Positions 14,076-24,361 of a stretch of 64,000 nucleotides of DNA are shown here, one piece after another. The stretch comes from Eutypella sp. D-1 (lineage: Eukaryota > Ascomycota > Sordariomycetes > Xylariales > Diatrypaceae). The stretch covers positions 2,046,001 to 2,110,000 of the forward strand of contig JAJTTP010000002.1 of the NCBI GenBank assembly GCA_023313575.1. Direction: 5' to 3'. The notes beneath the pieces were generated by a model. That model ran no database searches, was not told the origin of the DNA, and saw only the letters and a program-made list of their open reading frames with translations. A program made the position numbers and the translations under genes. The first letter of the stretch is position 1; each line of letters begins with the position of its first letter.

Positions 14076-17000
14076 GACAGCGACAACGATGACGACAACC
14101 GTTCCGCACTGCAAAGGAGCCCCATCTTTTTTGGGCTTATGCACCAGGTATACCTTCACTAATTTTCACCATAGATGTCTCATAACATAGACTGGATACC
14201 CCCTCGTTATTGACGTTACGAATTCCCCCCCAATCCTGGTCCCGGCTCGGCAATCCGAAAAAGTGGAAAGCACCCCCCGTCTCTACTCTGACATCTCAAC
14301 ATCTCGGCGGCGTTTTTGTGCTTTTGCATCTGGCATGTCCCTTTCCTACTATACCCCTTGATAGACTTCTCTCATGCATCGCATCACCACCTTTTATTAT
14401 ACATAAGATTCTGTCATCTCTCCGATTTCGCGGCCTCGCTCTCGACCCCAAACAACCCCCGTTCCACGTTTTGGATGGGGTGTGGTCTAGACCTGAGCGA
14501 ACTCACCTTTACTTGGCTAAGACAAAACGGGGAGTGTTACATACGGCGGGCACAAAAGAATACAGAAGAAGATAGATGGACAGAGGCCCGGACAGTAAGG
14601 ATACTGTCGCCAACCAACAACTATAGAGTTGAGGAGGTGCGCAGAAAGCATAAGGGGGAGTAGACGGAGAGAGAGGATACCGCAGCAACGACCGACACGA
14701 AATCACTCAAAAGATGCTCTGTTCGGCATTTAAAGGTGGATGCCTCACGGCCTTTCATTAAGGGCGGTACGGGGAGGGCTTTGCCCTTCCCTTGATTTGT
14801 CTTTCCCAATCCTATTCATACGTTGGCCCGTCTATATCACTTATTCTATTCACCATCTCCTTGGCCGTTTGTCTATTTCGCTAGTTTTCACTTTCTCGTA
14901 CTTGTTTTTTTTTTCTTTGCCTGGGCTAGTTCGGCGTCGAGGATATAGTTGCATAGGAGAAGGGAAGAGGAGGGGTTTTTAAAAGGAGAATCAAAAGTCT
15001 TTTCAACGCACCGAGAGGGGAAAGAGGGGGAAGAGACATTGAAAGAGGTTGGTTGGCGACCCAGACGAAGCGCGTCGCGGTGCATTGCGGCTAGTTTGAT
15101 CGATTTCTTTTCTTTTCTTTTTTCTTCTTTCTATCTTTGTGTCTTCTAGCGGGCTGGATGCCGAAGGGAGGGAAAAAGGAATAGGCTCAGGAGGGACAGG
15201 ATAAGGGAAGGGAAATATGGAACATGGAAACGGAAACCGAAAAAGTCAGCAAAAGGGAACAAATGGACGGGATGAATGGATGCATATGGTTTCATGGCCT
15301 CTTTCCAAACAGAAGGGGGGGAGGTGGGGAGAACGGAAAAGTATGAAGCGATGTGCCAATGCGGTCATAGAGAAAAATCAAGAGATCAACGTTGTTTTGA
15401 CGTTTGTTTTACAAGAATACGAGCATAATGGCCCATGATGATACTCCCGTGATCCCGTGATGTCTTTCGTTTTCCCTATTACTCCGACTGTTACCACTGT
15501 AACTGCAACTACTTGGCCCTGCCCGCCCCCCCTATCTTTCTCCTTGCTCATCTACGATGCGCCCTGCCAACTTCCCTACGGACTTACTTTGCGTGCATGT
15601 CTGGGTGTGACACTCCGTGCCTCCCTACCTACCCCTTTTTCCCCAACCCCCACCCCCCTTACGACCCCTCCGAAGTCGCCAACTCTATATCCTTCCTAGA
15701 TGGGTAACATACACACACACACGCGAAAGAAATCGTCGCCCATCAAATAAAATCAAGCCGCTACCGCGTCAGCGCAACCCAAAAACTCAAACTCACCCTT
15801 TGGTTTCGAAGCTAGTCGATTAGGTCGCTTTCTTAGGCTGTCAAGACGTCTGTCTGCCCGCCCTACTATGTATGTACATATCCATCTCCCTTCTTCCATC
15901 CCCCCCCCCCCGGCACCTCCACGCCCTTGAAGACGTGGCATTACATGGTCAAGGGGTGGATGGGGAAAAGATGGTGCTCGGGATCGTCGACGCGATGCAC
16001 GCCCAAGGTGCCCGTGGAGTGGTTGGGTTTGGGTTAGGGTAGGGTAGGGTAGTAGGGCGCGCAACAGAACAGAGACAAGACAGGCAAACCTGGTCGTCGG
16101 CCGTCCCGGACCTGACTCGCGTTCGGACGGCACCCCTACGTAAGTACGCCTTTTATTTTTTTAGGCTTGCTTTTTTCCCGAGACGTGCGATGAACCATTC
16201 ACACATGTATGTACTTAAGGACTTAAGGGATTTTACGTACATATACATACATACATACATATTATATACACATGTCGCATCTACAAGCTACAACTACAAC
16301 TATACCCTGCAGACCGGCTCGGCCGCCATCTCTTAACTCCCGCGGTTTAGGCGCACCATCGACGGACGGGGGACTGCCTACATACATAAGATGAACTATT
16401 ATACATTCCATTACAAGGGTACCTGCCTACCTACCTATGCAGCAGCAGCAAAATATTTTTTTAATTCTTTTCCCCCAGCCAGGCCGTCGCGCAAGCATGG
16501 GGGGAGGATCGGGAACTTTGCATAGAGCTCTCTCTGGCTGGCTGGTTGGCTCGCCGGCCCGCCCGGCAGGGTACAACCCTAGGCTCCGCGGACTGCGGAA
16601 TGGGAATGGGGAAAATGCATCAGGGGAAAAGGGGGCCGTAGAGATTATAATTGCACATATAGGGGGGGGGGGAGGGAACTCTCCGTCTCCTTTTTTTTTG
16701 TCTTGACGTCATTGCCGCATGATGTTGTATTGGGGTATTGGGGAGAAGGGGGGGCATTTTCACATGTAAGACATGCCATTTTCGAATTGAAGGGGTCCTC
16801 TGCGCTGCCTGGTAAACCCCCAGGTTGAGGAGCTGGAAAGGGGTGCAAAAAAGGGGTAGGGACGATGGGTAAGTGTAGGTAGGTATGTATCTATGTATGT
16901 ATGTACATAGAGTGTGCCTGATTCTATTCTTCTTCTTCTTTTCTCATTTTACTCTTTATCCGTCGTCCCCGTTGAAGCCGTCTTCTCACGTTCGAATCCA

Positions 17001-19784
17001 GAAAGGGTCACACTTAGTCAAAGCAAGAGAAAGGGGGAAGTGAGTCGCCACGACAAACTACACTGCTGCGACGGGATGTACAACTTTACTGCCTGGCCTT
17101 CATACGCCGCACCTAAGTTATCCAGCCAGCTGTGGCGACACGGATACCTAACTAAGAGCCAGAACGAGCCGCGATTCGTTTGATACATACAGCACAGGGT
17201 GTGCGCGGGAGGACATGACTGGTGAAGCTCGGCGCTGGTTGGGGGTGTTTCGACTCGCATCGAGCTCGGTGTGTTCTCGGCATCCGTTCGCCTTGTAAGG
17301 TTCTAGCTTGCTATCTATCCTACATGCTTGTCTACACGAGCTTTCGCCCTCGAGACACCACTGGAGTTTCGCGCATGGCGAAACCCCTGCCGACGAACGA
17401 TAAATTTCCTACGGCACTGTGAACTTGTTTCGCTAACTAGTTGGGCTGTCACCGATAATGACAGGCCCAACGGCGCGGGTGATTGTGACATAAATCCTCA
17501 ATTGTAATTATGGATAGCTTATTGGTGTCGTCGTTACATCATCATAACCAAGGTACCCACCCACGCACCTACCTACCCATTACCCAGGTACTACAAGTAG
17601 GGTTCAACTACGGCCGGAGCAGCGGAGCCTTGCTGGAGCCACCTCCTAACTAAGGCCGGGCCGGGAATAGGAGGTAACCATAACCATCTCCGATACATGT
17701 ATCTCCGGAAGATACCTTGGGGAACCCGGGCCTCGTAGGGCTGTGACGGGCGAGAGTGTGAGTGTGCCTATGCAGGCCTATGTAAGTATGTAGGTACGAA
17801 GGGGGGAGAAAAAGGGGGTGGAGGGGGAAGACGATCTGCTTAGGTGATCGATTATGTGTCAGCGGTGATTCGTAACCCAGCCAGCCAGCCAGCCGGGTAT
17901 TACCGGGTGCGTTACAGTTACAACATCGTTACGCGTGGAACTTACCTAGGCAGCATCGCGTTGGTCATCGTGATGGTGGTGGATAGTATGTTCTGTATGT
18001 TGTTGTATATACCTACTTCTTGTGGAAGAAATTCTGACGGGCTCTGATTCATACACCTAGCGCATCTATACTTACATATGTTGTAAGTATGTATATATGT
18101 GCCTCACATCGCATCCTCATGCTTGATTCACTCTGATTCATAATGAAAAGGACATAGAACAATAGAGCGACGACGACAGTAAGCATCTAAAACAACCAGT
18201 TCCATAAACCTGCGCAGGCCAGCCGCAGGAATAGGACATCATAAGATCGCGTGACCCAGAGGTAGGTAGGTTGGTACCAGTAAGGTAAGTACTTAAAGGT
18301 AAGGTTCCAGGGTTCCTGGGGAAAAAAAAGAATGGAGAGTACATATAAACTACCTAGGTAGCGTTCTTCGGGGCGCTCCGGTTTTTCTTATTTCAAACCC
18401 CGAGAATTAGGGCGGGGACGGGCGGATGGGATTCGAGCAAACGGCGAACACCACCACTACATGATACTTGTATACCTGGGTACTTGTAGGAAGTAGTACC
18501 CGCTACCAGCTGAGCTTTGCTGAGGCGTAGGCTGGAAGGCGGGCAGGGTAGGGCTCCCGTTCGTCGCTTGCTACCGCACTTTGTGGAGCAGGCTTGCGGG
18601 CTTCAACCGGCAAAAGCCGGGAGTGAAAAGTGGCTTGGAACCCGGCTGTCGGCGTCTCTGTGGCGAGGAGCGCGTTGGGTAAGGAGGTCTTCGGGATTGT
18701 CCTTGCTTTGTCAGGTGTGGCTTGAGTGGTGCTGAGTATGAACAACTGAAGTTTCGGGCGGAGATAACTCGGTCTTCTGTAGGTAACTTTTGGTATGGGA
18801 CTTTGACAGGTGAAAGGTTCCAGCCCCAACTGTGGCTGCTGCTTCAGCTGGGGTTATAGGGAAGTCTAGGCGGCTTCTGGGCCAAAAGCCTTTTTTTTTT
18901 TTCAAACAACGAAAGGAACACAAATGACATACACAAGCGGCCCGCATCATGCGATTGTGGATTACATCATGCGGGAGGATTGAAAAAAAAAGGACGAAAA
19001 TAATACCGTACCATCAATCAATCAATGAAATATCGTAACACCTTACTTGACATTTCCTTTTTTTTTAATTGTCTATCTGATATCCTTATTATCATCAACC
19101 TCCCCCCCACCACTACTATACTACCCCCCAGTCCCAGGTCTCTTTTAATTGACGTCTTTTTCTACTCCTCCCTTCATACTTAAGACTCCTCCTCCAAGTT
19201 CACTTAGACTGAACGTCATTGAACCCTGACGACGGTTAACTATTGAATATTTCGTACTATTCCGTACTATTCCCTATTGATAAATTTACCTATCCGATCA
19301 AAGCGCCAGGTAGATATACACGTGCGGCTTTTACCGAGGCGTGGAAACCATCTTACCCCGACGACGACGACGACGATATTCTTAGTTAGTTGGCGATCAC
19401 CAACAACATCATTGTGACGACATTGCAACCGCAGATCCTCAGATTATCTGTGTGTGTGTGTGTGTGTGTGTTAAACATCGCCGGAAGTTCCCTTTCTGCT
19501 ACCATTGCGCCTATCTGCGCTGCTTGCTGGCTTAGCTAGTCGCTGTTGTCGTTCCGTCTCCAACATACCAAGGAACGCCACCGCAGTCATCATCTCTCGT
19601 CTCTGTCCGGGCTTTCTTTGATAGAAGAGCACTACTGCTATAGCGGGATATCAACAAGCGCGCCGGCCGAGATCGGTTCAAGATAAGCGGCGGCATCTAC
19701 GTAATCCCACCACCCCCACCCCTCCACCCCCCCTCTCCCCTCTCTCACACTTATCCTCACACACAACCACACACATCACCCATC
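14076..19784. other. Intergenic region
   Basis: The region holds the 3' flank of the Sfp1-like gene and the promoter of the Rcf2-like gene. No frame in it is supportable. It contains a TAGGG-rich telomere-like patch (16026-16056), an ACAT repeat (16238-16261), a GC-rich island at 18490-18890 followed by T11, and a TG repeat (19449-19471). A C-rich pyrimidine tract (about 19708-19742) lies just before the Rcf2-like start. Confidence 0.6.
16026..16056 (+). repeat. Interstitial telomere-like TAGGG tract
   Basis: The plus strand reads as one TTAGGG unit followed by several GGGTA units and a final TAGTAGGG. It is short and degenerate. It could be a relic of break repair or of telomeric insertion, or simple-sequence drift. 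Confidence 0.4.
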
Positions 19785-20495
19785 ATGAAGGTGATATCGA
19801 AGGAGGAGGAGCGGGCCCACTACAAGACGGTGCTGCACGGCGGCCTGGTCGGCGGCTCCCTGGGCTTGGGCGTGGGCCTGCTGGGCGTCGTAGTGGCGCA
19901 GCGGCGATACCCGGCGTTCCGGCAACTGACGCTGCCGTTCCGGTCGTTCCTGGTGACGTCGGCGGGGACGTTCGGCGCCATCGTGAACGCGGAGAGCTAC
20001 TCGAACGCGTTCCACAAGGCCAACAACCCGATGAACTTCTACAAGGACGAGGCGCAGCTCGCGCGCGAGGCCGCGGAGGCTAACTTCACGGCGAAGGAGC
20101 GCGCGCAGGCCTGGGGCCGCCAGAACCGGTACAAGATCGTCTTCACGTCGTGGCTGGCGTCCATGGGCCTCGCGCTGTGGATCGTGGGGCGCGACCGCTA
20201 CCTCTCTCCGCCGCAGAAGGTCGTGCACGCCCGTATGTACGCGCAGGGGCTCACGCTCGCCGTGCTCATCGCCACCGCCGCCCTCGAGACCGCCGACGCC
20301 AAGTCCGGCTCCGGCCGCTGGGAGACCATCAAGATCATCGACCCCAACGACCCCGAGCACAAGAACCTCATCGAGAAGCGCATCCACAAGGAGGAGTACG
20401 AGGGCCAGGACCTCTGGATGGACATGGTAGCCGCCGAGGAGCGCCGCCTCAAGGCCCGCAAGGAGGCCGAGAAGGACCAGGCCGGGCCCAAGTGA
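19785..20495 (+). CDS. rcf2: Respiratory supercomplex factor 2 homologue (HIG1 domain)
   Basis: A single-exon frame of 236 residues from an ATG. It matches the fungal Rcf2 family in layout: an N-terminal hydrophobic pair (about residues 17-38 and 54-68), a charged linker, then a C-terminal HIG1 domain (about 105-170). In the HIG1 domain two hydrophobic segments (119-134 and 152-168) flank an H148-x-R150-x3-Q154 signature. The tail is charged (EEYEGQDLWMDMVAAEERR). Yeast Rcf2 sits in the mitochondrial inner membrane and supports cytochrome c oxidase and the III-IV supercomplexes. Third codon positions are almost all G or C, much more than in the genes at 39-48 kb. The leader just upstream is C-rich and ends in CACA repeats. 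Confidence 0.88.
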   Translation: MKVISKEEERAHYKTVLHGGLVGGSLGLGVGLLGVVVAQRRYPAFRQLTLPFRSFLVTSAGTFGAIVNAESYSNAFHKANNPMNFYKDEAQLAREAAEANFTAKERAQAWGRQNRYKIVFTSWLASMGLALWIVGRDRYLSPPQKVVHARMYAQGLTLAVLIATAALETADAKSGSGRWETIKIIDPNDPEHKNLIEKRIHKEEYEGQDLWMDMVAAEERRLKARKEAEKDQAGPK

Positions 20496-22621
20496 GCCAC
20501 ACCATCAGCTCGCTCAGTTGGAAATTCAAATATGCATTATGGCGAAGAGGTGTCTCTCCCTCCCGGGTTCGTCTTGAAGAAAGTCGAATGGAGAGAGGGA
20601 GGGAGAGAGAGAGTCATGGTCTGTTCACCGACAACGTCCCGGGCTGCTCGGGATGAAATGAAGCACCTTGTTGGGGGATTATAGAAGGAGTAGGACGGGC
20701 GACATCGCTTTTCTTTTCGTAATGGCATGAAAGAGGTTTTTTTCTTCCCTTTTGTGCACTTCGGCCTATCATCATAAGTACAAGGAGTCCCGGCGTTCCG
20801 GTCTTTAAAATCGCGATAGAAAAAGGCCGGAGAGGGGGGAGCGGCGGCGGCGGCGCGGATGAAGTCGAAATTAGACTGGCCGGGGATACTTGGTCTGTAA
20901 TTTTGCTTGAACCACTGGAGACTCCCATTCTTTCCTTGGTATAAAATTCCCTATCATTCAGAGCATGTATTTAGAGACAAGGGGGGGTGGCCCCTCCCGG
21001 ATGAGAATTGGAAAAAGGCATTATTAAAAAGGGACATGAAACGATGAGGATCGAGGGGAGGCCTGACATGTGAAAGAATACACACACTCTCTCTTGACCC
21101 CTTTCTACATACATAGTACGTATGTGTCCTTTGGCCATCAATCCATGCCATTAGGGGGCGGGCGGGTACCAAACGAAACTACCTACCACGAATTACGCAC
21201 TCTATCACTTCACACCTTCGAAAGACCCTGGGATCGTTTACTGTTGCTACTGTAGATCAGACAAAAATCTCTCAGCACATCTTGACAAGATATAGGAGCG
21301 AATTTTGTTACTAGCGAAGTTTTTTATTTTCATATTCCTTTTTGTAACTACGTCCCCAAGAAACAGGAAATCGGGACATTGGCTCTTGCTCCGGCACCCC
21401 CCCCCCTTCCCCCCCTTAACCCAACTCTCTTCCATCCAACTCACCCCAAGTAGAGACGCCAAAAAGTTGACAGCTCAACGAAATAAAAGAGATATAAGTG
21501 TGTATAGATGTACATAGGTTGGAAAGTCTCAAAAATCAGAACTACTGTCTATGCTTAACCCAGCCCAATCCTTTTATTTTTCTGGCTCCTCGCCTGCTGA
21601 GAAGTTGGAAAAAGTAAATAGGTTAAGGAAAGGGAGACGGTTGATCAACTAACTACACGCATATTCTGTCCGATTGTGTAACTATCTTCCTACATATCCG
21701 AGACCCCCACCCCCCCATCTGCCGTTCTTGTCCTCCTCGTTACACGTCAGAGAAACCTGGTATGCATGGTGCCTGTGTCTGGGAAGTTATCATTTGTCCC
21801 TTAAAAAAAAGGCCCAGTATATATATATATAACCTTGAGTACTTCTTCCGACGGGAGAGATACCTATACACCAAAAAGGGGGGTCGGTGGATGGACAGGT
21901 CGGGTCCTAGCTCTATAATAATAAGACAGGGGCGACGGGACCGATCCAAACCAAAAATCTGGCATAGGACACAGCACAGCACAACATAGCATAGCGCAGG
22001 AGGATATAACAGGACTAGCGATAGCGAAAAAAACGATCAGGCCAATGTGCTGTATCAAGAACGGGGGGGTACAGGATACGAGATATGGCATACAGCATAC
22101 GGCATATGGCATACGGAGGGAGGGATGGGGGGGTATAGAAAATCGGGAGGGTGCCGGCACCACACTTCATTCTCTTCGCCGATAAAAGGTTTGAACAGAT
22201 CAGATCAGATAGAAAAACTCGACAACAATAAATGACGACACCACAACCAAAAATAAATAAACAGATACACCCCCACCCCCACCCCCTTTGCCCCCTTTGC
22301 CTCCTTCCTTTCCGTTCCCCTCCTTCTTCGCCCCGCCCAGCCAAATTTCTAACATTGTGTGTCGTCGTGATAATCAGCAGTAGTTGTTGTAGTTGTAGTT
22401 GTAGTTGTTGGTAAGAGGGGTATCAAAACATCGGATGATCATGACGTCGACGTCAACATCGTGCAGGCAGTCCAGCCGCGGCCCTCGCGGTATCTAGTAA
22501 CCCAAAAAAAGATAAACTAATGGGGGGCGCTCCGCTCCGCTCGCTCACTCCGAGGAGCCTTTCTCCGCGCCCCCTCCCTCCGCGCCCCTGGCTCCTAGCT
22601 CCCGGGTTCCGGGCCTCCCCC
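20496..22621. other. Convergent intergenic region
   Basis: This lies between the 3' ends of the Rcf2-like gene (+) and the kelch gene (-), so it should contain both 3' UTRs. I see no gene. Notable sequence: a tandem GGCATA(C/T) block at 22085-22113 and a GTTGTA repeat at 22379-22410. Confidence 0.6.
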
Positions 22622-24361
22622 TCACACCTCGATGGTGAAGTGGCTGATCTGGGAGTAGTAAGCGTGGACGGCGAGTTCGAGGATCCAGACGTCGCCGAAG
22701 ACCTCGGAGCCGTCGAAGCCGCCGATCATGACGAGGCGGGAGTCGTGGAGGACGACGCCGTGGTAGCCGCGGCCTGAGGGGGGCAGGCCGTAGACGCGGC
22801 GGCGGTCCCAGGACATGGTGACGAGGTTCAGGAGGAGCACGTCGTTGGAGTACTCGGCGCCGTCGTGGCCGCCGACCACGAACAGGTACGAGCCCACGAG
22901 CGTCGACGTGTGCGACAGCCGCCGGTATGCCGTCGGCACCTGCACCGCCCGCCACACTCGCGCTTCTACGTCGTACACCCACACGTCGTTGAAGCACTCG
23001 CCCCCGTCCGACCCCCCGAACACGATCAGCTTGCTGCCCACCATGTTGGCCGTATGGTAGCCGCGCGCGCGCGGCGCCTTGGCGGGGGCGGCGGCGACGG
23101 CCCCGCCCCCGCCGTCCTTCGAGGTCCCGGTCCCCTGGTCTCCCCCACCTTTCGACGAGGTCGATGGGGAGATCAGTTTCCAGCTCATCTTGTTCGGGTC
23201 GCTGACGTCCAGGCGCCATATGTCGTTGAGGGCGCGCACGCCATCGCCGCCGCCGAACACGTAGATGCCGTTTTTGTACAGGCAGGCGGTGTGCGCGCGA
23301 CGCGGGCTGGGCATTGCCGGGGCGGCCGCGGCCCCTGCACCGTCTTTACTACTACTACTTGCACCGTTACCATTCCCGCCGCCGCCACCGCCACCACCAC
23401 CGCGATCGCGGTCGCGGTCGCTTGCCGAGACGATGCGGGGGCGGTGCCATCGAAAGTTGACGGTGTCGAGAACGTAGACGTCGTTGTAGTAGGCGGGGCC
23501 GTCGCCACCGCCGAAGACCACGAGACGCTTGTTGTTGATGGCGGTGCAGGTCATGGCGCGCAGCGGCACGGGCACGTCGCCGAAGACCTGAGGGTTGCTC
23601 CAGTGAAACGAGTCGGCGTCCAGCACGTATAGCTCGTTGAAGCAGGTTCGCGAGTCGCAGCCGCCGAAGACGAAGATGTTGTTGCCGACCAGGGTCGTGG
23701 TGTGGGCGCGCAGCGGAGAGTGCGGCGCCCCGGACGTCGGGGCCCGCGACCAGTACATTCCCGACGTCGGCGCAGCCGGCACGTCGGGCGCTGTGGTTGG
23801 ATCCTGGAGCGGAGGCATGGGCACGTAGGGATCCTTGGTCGTCATCTTTGGGAGGGCGGAGGTCCTGTTGTTGCGGGAGGATTGTATGGTGCTCGCGGTG
23901 GATATGGAGGAGGTATTCGGCTTGCTGACGATAGCGGAGGTGGAGCGCATGGCTACCGGGCGGCGGGAGTCTGTGGAATCTCTGTCCCTGGCGCTGCTGC
24001 CGTTCGAGGAGGAGGGAGGGGGGCCTGACTGTGAATCGGAGGGCTTATCGCCATTGGGCTTCAGGTGGGAAGGCAGAGGTACTGAGGAGGTCTGAGAGGG
24101 AGCAGCGGCTTTCGTGGCGACGGACTGTGAGCGCTGACGTATGGAGGTTTCGGAAGTCTTCCGCCTACGGTCGGAGGAGCCTCCGTGGCTCTTGGACGAC
24201 AGATGACCGGGCGTATGACTTCGGGCAGTAGGCGGGGCTCGCTCGGAGGACTCGTCGTGTCTTTGTTCGGTGATTGGTGAGGTTAAGGATATCTTCTGAG
24301 AGCGGACGGTTCTACTGTTGGATTTAGAGGAGGAAGAGGGGGATCGAGGAGTGTCGGCCAT
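22622..24361 (-). CDS. Kelch-repeat beta-propeller protein
   Basis: One uninterrupted frame of 579 residues from the ATG at 24361. The frame stays open 33 codons further upstream but has no other ATG. Residues 1-200 are Ser/Arg/Pro-rich and probably disordered. Residues 200-570 hold six kelch motifs, with Gly-Gly pairs near 233, 284, 370, 449, 497 and 547, each followed by a ND(V/I)(W/Y) type strand. That is one six-bladed propeller. Gly/Ala/Ser-rich insertions interrupt the blades at about 314-351 and 401-430. Fungal relatives act as scaffolds in signalling or cell polarity, but I cannot assign the partner. Just upstream lies a GCAGA/GCAGG pentamer tract. Expression is likely from an independent promoter. 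Confidence 0.85.
   Translation of the reverse strand: MADTPRSPSSSSKSNSRTVRSQKISLTSPITEQRHDESSERAPPTARSHTPGHLSSKSHGGSSDRRRKTSETSIRQRSQSVATKAAAPSQTSSVPLPSHLKPNGDKPSDSQSGPPPSSSNGSSARDRDSTDSRRPVAMRSTSAIVSKPNTSSISTASTIQSSRNNRTSALPKMTTKDPYVPMPPLQDPTTAPDVPAAPTSGMYWSRAPTSGAPHSPLRAHTTTLVGNNIFVFGGCDSRTCFNELYVLDADSFHWSNPQVFGDVPVPLRAMTCTAINNKRLVVFGGGDGPAYYNDVYVLDTVNFRWHRPRIVSASDRDRDRGGGGGGGGGNGNGASSSSKDGAGAAAAPAMPSPRRAHTACLYKNGIYVFGGGDGVRALNDIWRLDVSDPNKMSWKLISPSTSSKGGGDQGTGTSKDGGGGAVAAAPAKAPRARGYHTANMVGSKLIVFGGSDGGECFNDVWVYDVEARVWRAVQVPTAYRRLSHTSTLVGSYLFVVGGHDGAEYSNDVLLLNLVTMSWDRRRVYGLPPSGRGYHGVVLHDSRLVMIGGFDGSEVFGDVWILELAVHAYYSQISHFTIEV

Noticed and set aside
18503..18829. Minus-strand 108-codon frame
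   Set aside because: It starts at TTG. It is treated as part of a possible repeat relic, not a gene.
22545..23632. Long Arg/Pro-rich frames overlapping the kelch gene
   Set aside because: High-GC shadows of the kelch coding frame. No initiator or family.
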